NCBI GenBank assembly: GCA_001769655.1
Contig: MEPC01000037.1
Span: 1 to 63,540 of the forward strand
Length of the DNA stretch: 63,540 nucleotides
Origin: Bacteroidetes bacterium RIFCSPLOWO2_12_FULL_37_12
GTDB taxonomy: Bacteria; Bacteroidota; Bacteroidia; 2-12-FULL-37-12
Direction of reading: 5' to 3'
A program made the translations under genes and the position numbers. Below are positions 34,589 to 42,401 of this stretch, in pieces. Below the pieces are notes generated by a model. It was not told the origin of the DNA. It searched no databases and saw only the letters and a program-made list of their open reading frames with translations. The first letter of the stretch is position 1. Each line of letters opens with the position of its first letter.

Positions 34589-35551
34589 ATGATAATCATC
34601 ACAGGCGCCTGCGGATTTATTGGAAGTTGTCTTATTTCCCGTTTAAATCAGAATAACTTTAATACAATTGTTGCAGTAGATGAATTTTTAAGTAAAAATA
34701 AATTAAAAAACTTGAATGGGAAAAGAATACTTAAAAGAGTTCAACGTGATAATTTTTTTGAGTGGTTGGATGAATGGCAACAGGAAGTGGAATTTATTTT
34801 TCACCTTGGAGCCCGTACAGATACTACTGAAAAAAATGAAGAAATTTTTGACCGATTAAATTTTTCGTACAGCAAAAAAATATGGAATGCATGTTGTCAC
34901 TATCACATCCCACTCATTTATGCATCCTCTGCCGCAACGTATGGTGATGGTAAAAATGGATTTGATGACGATATGTCTCCTGAAAATCTTAGGCCCCTTA
35001 ACCCTTATGGTGTCTCAAAAAATAATTTTGACAAATGGGTTTTAAAACAAAAGAAGAAACCATTTTTCTGGGCTGGTCTAAAATTCTTCAATGTTTATGG
35101 ACCCAACGAATATCACAAAGGGAGAATGGCATCCGTCATTTTTCATGCCTATAACGAAATAAAAAAAAATGGCTATTTAAAACTTTTTAAATCCCATAAC
35201 CCCTGTTTTAAAGATGGTGAGCAGTCACGGGATTTTATTTATGTAAAAGATATTCTGGATGTCTGTATATTTTTTATGCATCACCGTAAAAACTCCGGAA
35301 TATACAATCTTGGTACTGGGCAAGCAAATACTTTTTTAGATCTGGCAGATTCATTGTTTTCTGTCATGAATATTAAAAAAGATATACGGTTTATTGATAC
35401 ACCTTTTGATATTCGTGAAAATTATCAGTACTTCACACAGGCAAAAATGAATAAACTTTGTGCTCTATCCTTAAAGTATCCTTTTCTCCCTCTGCAGGAT
35501 GGCATTAAGGATTATGTAACGAAATATTTGAATGATGGGAAGTATTATTAA
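34589..35551 (+). CDS. hldD: ADP-L-glycero-D-manno-heptose 6-epimerase
   Basis: HldD makes the heptose donor for the LPS inner core. The 320 residues start with the NADP-binding MIIITGACGFIGSCLISRLN. The catalytic Tyr/Lys are in NPYGVSKNNFDKWV, and the family-specific FNVYGPNEYHKGRMASVIFH and GEQSRDFIYVKDILDVCIFF follow. Length and motifs fit HldD rather than a general UDP-sugar epimerase. The next gene is a GT2 polyprenyl-sugar transferase after 136 bases. Confidence 0.92.
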   Translation: MIIITGACGFIGSCLISRLNQNNFNTIVAVDEFLSKNKLKNLNGKRILKRVQRDNFFEWLDEWQQEVEFIFHLGARTDTTEKNEEIFDRLNFSYSKKIWNACCHYHIPLIYASSAATYGDGKNGFDDDMSPENLRPLNPYGVSKNNFDKWVLKQKKKPFFWAGLKFFNVYGPNEYHKGRMASVIFHAYNEIKKNGYLKLFKSHNPCFKDGEQSRDFIYVKDILDVCIFFMHHRKNSGIYNLGTGQANTFLDLADSLFSVMNIKKDIRFIDTPFDIRENYQYFTQAKMNKLCALSLKYPFLPLQDGIKDYVTKYLNDGKYY

Positions 35552-35552
35552 A

Positions 35553-35635
35553 AGGTATATGGTATAAAGGTATAAGGGTATAAGGTATAAAGGAATAAAA
35601 TACAACCACCTTATACCCCTATACCTTATACCCAT
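35553..35635. repeat. GGTATAAGG-type palindromic repeat
   Basis: Repeated ggtataaag/ggtataagg words (35553-35600) are followed by the inverted form accttatacccctatacctt atacc (35610-35634), giving a hairpin in the gap between hldD and the GT2 gene. Confidence 0.6.
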
Positions 35636-35645
35636 TTTCTTTCCA

Positions 35646-35653
35646 TATATTTG
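35646..35653 (+). promoter_or_regulatory. Promoter -7 box of the GT2 gene
   Basis: TATATTTG, a consensus -7 box, about 34 bases before the ATG at 35688, just after the GGTATAAGG hairpin. No -33 box is clear. Confidence 0.45.
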
Positions 35654-35687
35654 TACCTTTTCCAACATTTATAATCACATTTTCTCA

Positions 35688-36659
35688 ATGAACCTTTCCA
35701 TCATCATCCCTGTTTATAACGAAGAAGAATCCCTCAAAGAATTATCTGCATGGATTGAAAGAGTGATGAATGAAAATAATTTGTCCTACGAAGTTTTTTT
35801 TATGGATGATGGAAGTACCGATAGTTCATGGAATATCATTGCTGAAATATCAAAAACAAATCCCTTAATAAAAGGAATCAGATTTCTTAGAAATTATGGC
35901 AAATCAGCCGCCCTAAGCGTTGGTTTTGAAAATGCAATGGGGGATGTAGTATTTACCATGGACGCTGATTTACAGGATTCACCGGAAGAAATACCTGCCA
36001 TGTATAACATGATTGTCAAAGAAAAGTATGATTTGGTTTCCGGTTGGAAAAAAATTCGCCATGACCCGTACAGCAAAACGCTTCCTACCCGTTTATATAA
36101 TTTTGTGACACGAAAAATGTCAGGAATTCATTTACACGATTTTAATTGCGGATTAAAAGCATACAGGAAAGAGGTGGTTAAGAATGTGGAAGTTTATGGT
36201 GAAATGCACAGATATATCCCTTTAATTGCCAAATGGTCGGGATTCAGAAAAATAGGGGAGAAGGTGGTTAAACATTATCCTAGAAAATTTGGAAAAACAA
36301 AATTCGGATGGGAGCGGTTTATTAACGGATTTCTTGATTTTCTGAGCATTTCATTTGTCACCCGTTTTGAAAAAAAACCCATGCACTTTTTTGGAACGTT
36401 TGGAACATTATCTTTCCTCACCGGATTTTTAATTTCTATCTGGCTGATTCTTGATAAATTAGTTAAATTGAATGGCTGGTTTGGAAATGAAATTTCAATT
36501 CCCCGTGACGTTACAGTACAACCTCTTTTTTACTTTGCACTTGTGCTGTTGATAATCGGTACTCAACTTTTCCTTGCCGGTTTTCTTGGTGATATGATAT
36601 CTCGTAATTCAATGTCTCGGAATGTTTATAAAATAGCAGAGAAAACTGAAAACATTTAA
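35688..36659 (+). CDS. Family 2 glycosyltransferase, polyprenyl-phosphate sugar type
   Basis: A 323-residue membrane GT2. The N-terminal catalytic domain has SIIIPVYNEEESLKELSAWI, FFMDDGSTDSSWNII, and the metal-binding FTMDADLQDSPEEIP. An amphipathic region (HDPYSKTLPTRLYNFVTRKM) and two C-terminal transmembrane helices (FGTFGTLSFLTGFLISIWLI; FYFALVLLIIGTQLFLAGFL) follow. This is the DPM1/GtrB/ArnC layout: a nucleotide sugar is transferred to a polyprenyl phosphate. The sugar is not determined. The next gene starts 13 bases later. Confidence 0.9.
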   Translation: MNLSIIIPVYNEEESLKELSAWIERVMNENNLSYEVFFMDDGSTDSSWNIIAEISKTNPLIKGIRFLRNYGKSAALSVGFENAMGDVVFTMDADLQDSPEEIPAMYNMIVKEKYDLVSGWKKIRHDPYSKTLPTRLYNFVTRKMSGIHLHDFNCGLKAYRKEVVKNVEVYGEMHRYIPLIAKWSGFRKIGEKVVKHYPRKFGKTKFGWERFINGFLDFLSISFVTRFEKKPMHFFGTFGTLSFLTGFLISIWLILDKLVKLNGWFGNEISIPRDVTVQPLFYFALVLLIIGTQLFLAGFLGDMISRNSMSRNVYKIAEKTENI

Positions 36660-36672
36660 AACTATTCCGTTC

Positions 36673-37542
36673 TTGGGAAATCAAACTTCTGCAATTAAAA
36701 CCACTTACATCAGCATCACTGGGAACGCAGGGCTTGCTATTATTAAATGGATTACAGGTTATCTGGGAAACTCTTTCGCTTTAATTTCAGATGCAATTGA
36801 GTCATCAGCTGATATTTTGTCATCTATTCTTGTTTTGTTCGGTATAAAATATTCCTTAAAACCACCAGACAGAAATCATCCCTACGGTCACGGGAGAGCT
36901 GAGCCGCTTTTTACATTTCTTGTGGTTGCCTTTTTAATGATATCTGCGGTTATAATCGCATGGCAAAGCATTATTAATATCACCACTCCCCATCAATTAC
37001 CTAAGTCATATACGCTTATTATTCTTGGTTTTATTATCATTATCAAAGAAATATTTTATCGTTTTATAGTAAAAAAGAGCAAGGAAACAAAAAGTTCCAT
37101 CCTGAAAGCAGATGCCTGGCATCATCGTAGCGATGCCATCACTTCTCTTGCCGCTTTTATAGGAATTTCCATTGCATTAATTTTTGGTAAAGGATATGAA
37201 TCAGCAGATGATTGGGCGGCACTTTTTGCATCCTTAATAATTTTTTATAACAGCTATAAGATTTTCAGACCGGCGCTCAGTGAAATTATGGATGAAAATT
37301 TATATGATGATTTGATTTTTCAAATAAAAAGTACAGCGAAAACAGTGGAAGGAGTACTCGATACAGAAAAATGTTATTTTAGAAAAACCGGATTAAAATT
37401 TTATATGGACCTTCATATTTCAGTAGATGCAGCTATTACAGTTAAAGAAGGTCACGATATATCGCATAAACTCAAGGATAAGTTGAAACAGAATTTTCCT
37501 GCTCTTGCTGATGTTCTAATTCATGTTGAACCTGACTCATAA
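36673..37542 (+). CDS. Cation diffusion facilitator transporter
   Basis: A 289-residue CDF protein starting at a TTG (MGNQTSAIKTTYISITGNAG); no ATG lies earlier in this frame before a stop. Six hydrophobic segments are present. The TM2 site is SDAIESSADI (Glu/Asp instead of His/Asp) and the TM5 site is DAWHHRSDA. The motif NHPYGHGRAEPLFTFLVV and a C-terminal cytosolic ferredoxin-like domain (GVLDTEKCYFRKTGLKFYMD) are typical. It exports divalent metals (Zn, Fe or Mn) with protons; the atypical TM2 site makes the metal uncertain. Confidence 0.9.
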   Translation: MGNQTSAIKTTYISITGNAGLAIIKWITGYLGNSFALISDAIESSADILSSILVLFGIKYSLKPPDRNHPYGHGRAEPLFTFLVVAFLMISAVIIAWQSIINITTPHQLPKSYTLIILGFIIIIKEIFYRFIVKKSKETKSSILKADAWHHRSDAITSLAAFIGISIALIFGKGYESADDWAALFASLIIFYNSYKIFRPALSEIMDENLYDDLIFQIKSTAKTVEGVLDTEKCYFRKTGLKFYMDLHISVDAAITVKEGHDISHKLKDKLKQNFPALADVLIHVEPDS

Positions 37543-37661
37543 TCACTGTGTAACTCTGTGTTTTCTGTGCCTCTGTGGTGAGTATTTCTTTTCATGCCCT
37601 TAATTTAATCTGCAATTTAATTAGTAATTTCGTATTTTAATTCTAAACTTTTTAATTATAC

Positions 37662-39056
37662 ATGAATACAAATTTTGATCTTATTATTATCGGTAGTGGT
37701 CCCGGCGGTTATGTTGCCGCCATCCGTGCTTCTCAACTCGGAATGAAAGTGGTTGTGGTAGAAAAAGCTGAATTAGGGGGGATCTGTCTTAATTGGGGTT
37801 GCATTCCTACCAAAGCATTATTGAAAAGCGCGCAGGTTTTCGAATACCTTAAACATTCAGAAGATTATGGGATAACTACATCAGATCCGAAAGTTGATTT
37901 CACTGCCATCGTTAAGAGAAGCCGTGATGTGGCTGGGGGTATGAGTCGCGGAATACAATTTCTTTTTAGAAAAAATAAGATTGAGCATGTAAATGGGTTT
38001 GCAAAATTAACTCACGATAAAAAAATTGAAGTCACTGCTCCCGATGGAAATAATACAATGTATTCAGCTCCTCACATTATAATTGCTACCGGAGCACGGG
38101 CACGGGAATTACCCAATCTTAAAATTGATGGAAACAAAATAATCGGTTACCGTAAAGCAATGACCCTCGAAAAATTACCGGAACAAATGGTGGTAGTTGG
38201 CTCAGGTGCCATCGGTTCTGAATTCGCTTATTTTTATCAGTCGCTTGGCACAAAAGTAACTTTAATTGAATTTATGCCGAACCTCGTTCCACTGGAAGAT
38301 GAAGAAATTTCCAAGCAACTGCTTCGGAATTTTAAGAAACAAGGGATGAACATTAAACTTGAATCTACGGTAGAAAATGTGAGTGTCACAGATGATAAAT
38401 GCCATGTTTCGATAAAAACCAAAACAGGAATTGAAAATATAGAAACAGATATTGTTTTATCTGCTGTTGGCATTACTCCTAATACTGAAAATATCGGATT
38501 GGAATCAGCTGGAGTAAAAACAGATAAGGGAAGAATTTCAGTAGATGAATTTTATAAGACCAACGTCCTGGGCATTTACGCCATTGGAGATGTTTTACCT
38601 ACACCCGCACTTGCCCACGTTGCATCTGCCGAAGGTATTATTTGCGTTGAGAAAATTGCAGGTAAAAATACACAACCTTTAAATTATGATAATATTCCCG
38701 GTTGTACGTATTGTCAACCCGAGATTGCATCTGTAGGATTAACTGAAAAATCAGCAAAAGAGAAGGGAATTGAAATAAAGGTAGGGAGATTTCCATTCTC
38801 TGCATCAGGCAAAGCATGCGCGGCAGGAACGAAAGATGGATTTGTTAAGGTAATTTTTGATGCAAAATACGGAGAATGGCTCGGCGCCCACATGATAGGA
38901 GCAAATGTCACTGAAATGATAGCAGAAGTGGTTGTGGCAAGAAATCTTGAAACAACTGGACATGAAATTATTAAATCCATACATCCGCATCCTACAATGT
39001 CTGAAGCCATCATGGAAGCAGTGGCGGATGCGTATGGAGAAGTAATACATTTGTGA
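37662..39056 (+). CDS. lpdA: Dihydrolipoyl dehydrogenase
   Basis: The E3 subunit of 2-oxoacid dehydrogenases and the glycine cleavage system, a flavoprotein. The 464 residues contain FAD motif LIIIGSGPGGYVAAIRASQL, redox disulfide GGICLNWGCIPTKALL (Cys 42/47), NAD motif VVVGSGAIGSEFAYFYQSLG, GIYAIGDVLPTPALAHVASA and the C-terminal His-Glu pair in SIHPHPTMSEAIMEA. No E1 or E2 gene is adjacent. Confidence 0.95.
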   Translation: MNTNFDLIIIGSGPGGYVAAIRASQLGMKVVVVEKAELGGICLNWGCIPTKALLKSAQVFEYLKHSEDYGITTSDPKVDFTAIVKRSRDVAGGMSRGIQFLFRKNKIEHVNGFAKLTHDKKIEVTAPDGNNTMYSAPHIIIATGARARELPNLKIDGNKIIGYRKAMTLEKLPEQMVVVGSGAIGSEFAYFYQSLGTKVTLIEFMPNLVPLEDEEISKQLLRNFKKQGMNIKLESTVENVSVTDDKCHVSIKTKTGIENIETDIVLSAVGITPNTENIGLESAGVKTDKGRISVDEFYKTNVLGIYAIGDVLPTPALAHVASAEGIICVEKIAGKNTQPLNYDNIPGCTYCQPEIASVGLTEKSAKEKGIEIKVGRFPFSASGKACAAGTKDGFVKVIFDAKYGEWLGAHMIGANVTEMIAEVVVARNLETTGHEIIKSIHPHPTMSEAIMEAVADAYGEVIHL

Positions 39057-39060
39057 TTTA

Positions 39061-39144
39061 CTAATTACTAATAACCAATTCCTTCGTTTGTGAGGACACA
39101 AACGAAGGTGACCAATGACCAATGGCTAATTACTAATAACCAAT
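39061..39144. repeat. Perfect hairpin flanked by 19-bp direct repeats
   Basis: A perfect 12-bp stem (ccttcgtttgtg 39081-39092; cacaaacgaagg 39097-39108) with an agga loop is flanked by identical 19-mers ctaattactaataaccaat at 39061-39079 and 39126-39144. The second copy contains the AT of the serA start codon. Confidence 0.8.
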
Positions 39145-40369
39145 GTCTAAATTCTCCTATCCCAAAGAAAAAATTAAAGTTCTTCTCCTGGAAAATATTC
39201 ATCCTGTCGCAATTAAATTATTCCGCGATTCCGGTTATACGAACATTGAATCGGTAAACAGTTCATTAGATGAACTTTCATTGTCAGAAAAACTTGCTAA
39301 TACAAGGATTTTAGGTTTCCGTTCAAAAACTGAGATACGCTCTTCATTATTGCAAAAATTCCCTAAACTTCTTACTCTTGGAGCATATTGCATTGGTACA
39401 AATCAAATTGATTTGGGACAAGCAACTCAACAGGGATTGGCTGTATTTAATTCTCCTTATTCAAATACACGTTCAGTAGCTGAATTAGTAATTGGTTTAT
39501 CTATAATGCTTCTAAGAAAAATCTTTCATAAAAGCACCCTTGCCCATCAGGGAATTTGGGATAAGGAAAGTAAGTCCTGCTACGAGCTCCGTAATAAAAC
39601 TATCGGTATTATTGGGTATGGCAGAATCGGTTCCCAGGTTTCTGTTCTGGCAGAATCATTAGGAATGAAAGTGGTTTATTACGATGTTGAACCTAAACTG
39701 GCGCTTGGAAATGCCACTCCAGTGTCATTGGAAAAATTATTGAAGATGAGTGACATTATTACCCTGCATGTTCCTGAAAATAAGACAACCTGTAATATGA
39801 TCGGCAAAAAGGAACTTAAAAAAATTAAAATAGGTGCTGTTTTATTGAATATAGCAAGAGGTTCAGTGATTTCTGCTACGGAAGTGGCACAAGCAATTAA
39901 AGAGGGACGTTTGGGCGGACTTGCTGTAGATGTTTTTGAAAATGAACCTAAAAGTAAAAATGAGAAATTTACAAGTGTTTTCCAGAATCTTTCTAATACC
40001 ATATTAACCCCTCATATCGGTGGTTCCACCGAAGAAGCACAGGAAAATATCGGTTTGGATGTCACTTCAAAAATAATCAACTATCTCGACAAAGGAATTT
40101 CTCTTGGCTCTCTAACTGTTCCCGACTTAAATCTTCCATTACAAAAAAATGCGCATAGATTTCTTCATATTCATTTCAATGTTCCAGGCGTACTTTCTGA
40201 TTTGAATCACCGGTTATCAGCATTGAATGTCAATATTCTCGGACAATATCTTAAGACCAATGAAAAAATCGGGTACGTGGTTTTCGATATTGATAAAGGA
40301 AATTCTTCAACCGTTCTGAAAGAGCTCAAACAGGTAAAAAACACTATTCGCGCAAGAGCACTTTATTAA
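39143..40369 (+). CDS. serA: D-3-phosphoglycerate dehydrogenase
   Basis: SerA makes 3-phosphohydroxypyruvate, the first step of serine synthesis. The 408 residues match the E. coli-type enzyme with a C-terminal ACT domain (HIHFNVPGVLSDLNHRLSAL, ~residues 335-408) that binds serine for feedback inhibition. The NAD-binding fold has IGIIGYGRIGSQVSVLAESL, catalytic Arg in NIARGSVISA, and Glu/His in FENEP and LTPHIGGSTEEAQENIG. The ATG lies in the second 19-bp direct repeat. The 3' end overlaps the converging aminopeptidase gene by 26 bases. Confidence 0.95.
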   Translation: MSKFSYPKEKIKVLLLENIHPVAIKLFRDSGYTNIESVNSSLDELSLSEKLANTRILGFRSKTEIRSSLLQKFPKLLTLGAYCIGTNQIDLGQATQQGLAVFNSPYSNTRSVAELVIGLSIMLLRKIFHKSTLAHQGIWDKESKSCYELRNKTIGIIGYGRIGSQVSVLAESLGMKVVYYDVEPKLALGNATPVSLEKLLKMSDIITLHVPENKTTCNMIGKKELKKIKIGAVLLNIARGSVISATEVAQAIKEGRLGGLAVDVFENEPKSKNEKFTSVFQNLSNTILTPHIGGSTEEAQENIGLDVTSKIINYLDKGISLGSLTVPDLNLPLQKNAHRFLHIHFNVPGVLSDLNHRLSALNVNILGQYLKTNEKIGYVVFDIDKGNSSTVLKELKQVKNTIRARALY

Positions 40370-41813
40370 AAAAACTTTCCTCTTTTATTAACTTTTCAAT
40401 TTCTTCTACCTCTCTTGGCGCCAGCACTGACAAGTTTTCCCACCCTTTTTCTGTTATCAGAATGTCATCTTCAATTCTTACCCCGATACCCCACCACTTC
40501 TTGTCACAATCACTGTTTTCGGTAATATAAATTCCGGGTTCAACCGTAATTACCATTCCTGGTTGTAATTTCCCGTAATTCCCTTTATCGTGAACATCTA
40601 ATCCTAAATAATGGGAGGTGCCATGCGGAAAATATTTTCTGGCATCTTCTTTTGTTTTAATAATTCCCAATTCTAGTAATCCATTTGAAATAACTTCCAA
40701 TGCCGCTTTATGTGGTGCCTTAAATTCCTGTCCTGGTTGGCATTTTTCAATTCCTGCATTTTGTGCTTTTAAAACAAGAGCATAAATTTTCTTTTCCTCT
40801 TCTGAGAATTTACCATTAGCAGGTATTGTCCGTGTAACATCCGCAGTGTATCCCCCATATTCAGCTCCTACATCCATCAATACAAGATTATTTCCTACTT
40901 TATTTTTATTATTGGAGGTGTAATGAAGAACGCAGGCATTACTTCCTCCTCCTAAAATAGATGGATATCCCTCTTCTCCGGCGCCAAATTTTTTATGGAT
41001 AAACTCATGCATCCCCTGAATTTCACGCTCCGACATATCGGGTGTCACTGCTTTCATAACTTCAATCTGCGCTAAACAAGAGATATTGATTGCTTTTTTC
41101 AATATTTCTAATTCTTCCGGTTGCTTTAATTGACGTAATTCCCCCATCAGTGAATCCAATGTTTCATGCCTGTCTTTTGGAAAATAAATAGAATTTTCTG
41201 TTGCATGTACATGTTGTTTATCCGATGACAACCAAACCGGTTTTTCCATTTTATTGAATTTGTTTACCAAATCAAATAAATCTGTCTTATTGTAGTTCTC
41301 ATTTCTAATATCTTCCGGTAAGTCATAATAAAGGATTGTTTGTAAATTTTTTAAATTACTTTTTATAGAATCAAGTTGAAACGCATTTAAAACCAATTTT
41401 ATTCCTAAATATTTTTTTGCCTCGTATGGTCCCATGCGTTTACCGACCCACATTTCCGTATGAGGATTCCGCTCCTGAACAAACAAGACCTCGTTAGTAG
41501 TGTCATTTCCGATTTTAACATTTTCTTTGAAAATCATAAACACGGCATCTTCTTCCGTGAATCCAGTCAGGTAATATAAATCAGGATCCTGGTGATAAGG
41601 ATAATCAACATCATTGGAACGGTTTCTTATGGGGTTACTGAAAAATACAGCACAGGAATTTAGTGGGAGTTCTTCCCGGAGTGCTTGTCTTCTGCTGGCA
41701 TGAAATGAAGGGTTTAGTTTTTCGGGTATAACATCGGCGATTTGTGCGTGAAGTAATGAAATATTGAAAATCAAAATTATTAAAAAAAACTGAACATAAA
41801 GAGAGCTTCGCAT
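40344..41813 (-). CDS. Exported Xaa-Pro aminopeptidase (aminopeptidase P, M24B)
   Basis: The ATG at 41813 starts a clear signal peptide (MRSSLYVQFFLIILIFNISL, L-H-A-Q); the ATG at 41846 adds 11 residues without reason. The 489-residue precursor has an N-terminal creatinase-like domain and a C-terminal pita-bread domain with two-metal ligands Asp/Asp (LMDVGAEYGGYTADVTRTIP), His (FPHGTSHYLGLDVHD), Glu (TVEPGIYI) and Glu (GVRIEDDIL). It releases N-terminal residues preceding proline, probably in the periplasm. It converges on serA with a 26-base overlap. Confidence 0.93.
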   Translation of the reverse strand: MRSSLYVQFFLIILIFNISLLHAQIADVIPEKLNPSFHASRRQALREELPLNSCAVFFSNPIRNRSNDVDYPYHQDPDLYYLTGFTEEDAVFMIFKENVKIGNDTTNEVLFVQERNPHTEMWVGKRMGPYEAKKYLGIKLVLNAFQLDSIKSNLKNLQTILYYDLPEDIRNENYNKTDLFDLVNKFNKMEKPVWLSSDKQHVHATENSIYFPKDRHETLDSLMGELRQLKQPEELEILKKAINISCLAQIEVMKAVTPDMSEREIQGMHEFIHKKFGAGEEGYPSILGGGSNACVLHYTSNNKNKVGNNLVLMDVGAEYGGYTADVTRTIPANGKFSEEEKKIYALVLKAQNAGIEKCQPGQEFKAPHKAALEVISNGLLELGIIKTKEDARKYFPHGTSHYLGLDVHDKGNYGKLQPGMVITVEPGIYITENSDCDKKWWGIGVRIEDDILITEKGWENLSVLAPREVEEIEKLIKEESFFNKVLLRE

Positions 41814-41906
41814 GGGAATAAAATTTTTATTTTTACAAACATACAAAAATATAAAATCATAGCACCTTGAAAAAATTAGATATGTGCAGTTTAATTTTAA
41901 AATCAG

Positions 41907-41914
41907 TACTTTTG
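41907..41914 (+). promoter_or_regulatory. Promoter -7 box of the epimerase gene
   Basis: TACTTTTG fits TAnnTTTG and lies about 61 bases before the ATG at 41976. No -33 box at normal spacing was seen. Confidence 0.35.
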
Positions 41915-41975
41915 TTTTTTAAGGGGGAGTATCAAAAAAAATTTGTTTCCCCCGTGTTTTAATATCCCAACACCC

Positions 41976-42377
41976 ATGCTCACCCAAATAGACCACATCG
42001 GCATCGCTGTCAAAAATCTTGACACTGCTATCCCGTTATATGAAAAACTTTTAGGATGTGTTTGCTATAAAAAAGAAACTGTCCCCACAGAAGGTGTCAC
42101 TACCGCTTTCTTTAAATGCGGCGAAACTAAAATTGAATTATTAGCCGCAACCGGTTCAGATAGTGCTATAGCCCGTTTTATTGAGAAAAGAGGGGAGGGG
42201 ATACATCATATTGCATTCAGAACTGATAATATAAATTCAGAAATGTTAAGAATTATTAAAGAGGGTTTCAAACTAATCCATTCGGAACCCATGGAAGGGG
42301 CTGATAATATGATGATAAATTTTATTCATCCGAAGAGTGCTGGGGGTGTTTTAGTAGAATTGTGTATGGAAAAGTAA
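41976..42377 (+). CDS. mce: Methylmalonyl-CoA epimerase
   Basis: The ATG at 41976 (MLTQIDHIGIAVKNLDTAIP) gives the usual 133-residue glyoxalase-fold protein; a TTG at 41943 is less likely. Metal ligands fit DHIGIAV, IELLAATGSDS, GEGIHHIAFRT and LVELCMEK. It interconverts (R)- and (S)-methylmalonyl-CoA in propionate metabolism. The mutase subunits are not in this window. It converges on the kinase gene with only 24 bases between. Confidence 0.9.
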   Translation: MLTQIDHIGIAVKNLDTAIPLYEKLLGCVCYKKETVPTEGVTTAFFKCGETKIELLAATGSDSAIARFIEKRGEGIHHIAFRTDNINSEMLRIIKEGFKLIHSEPMEGADNMMINFIHPKSAGGVLVELCMEK

Positions 42378-42401
42378 GTATGGGCACTTCAAAAAATTTA
42401 G

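Noticed and set aside
39081-39108. A Rho-independent terminator after lpdA
   Set aside because: The stem is perfect but no T-run follows on either strand, and the flanking direct repeats suggest a repeat element instead.
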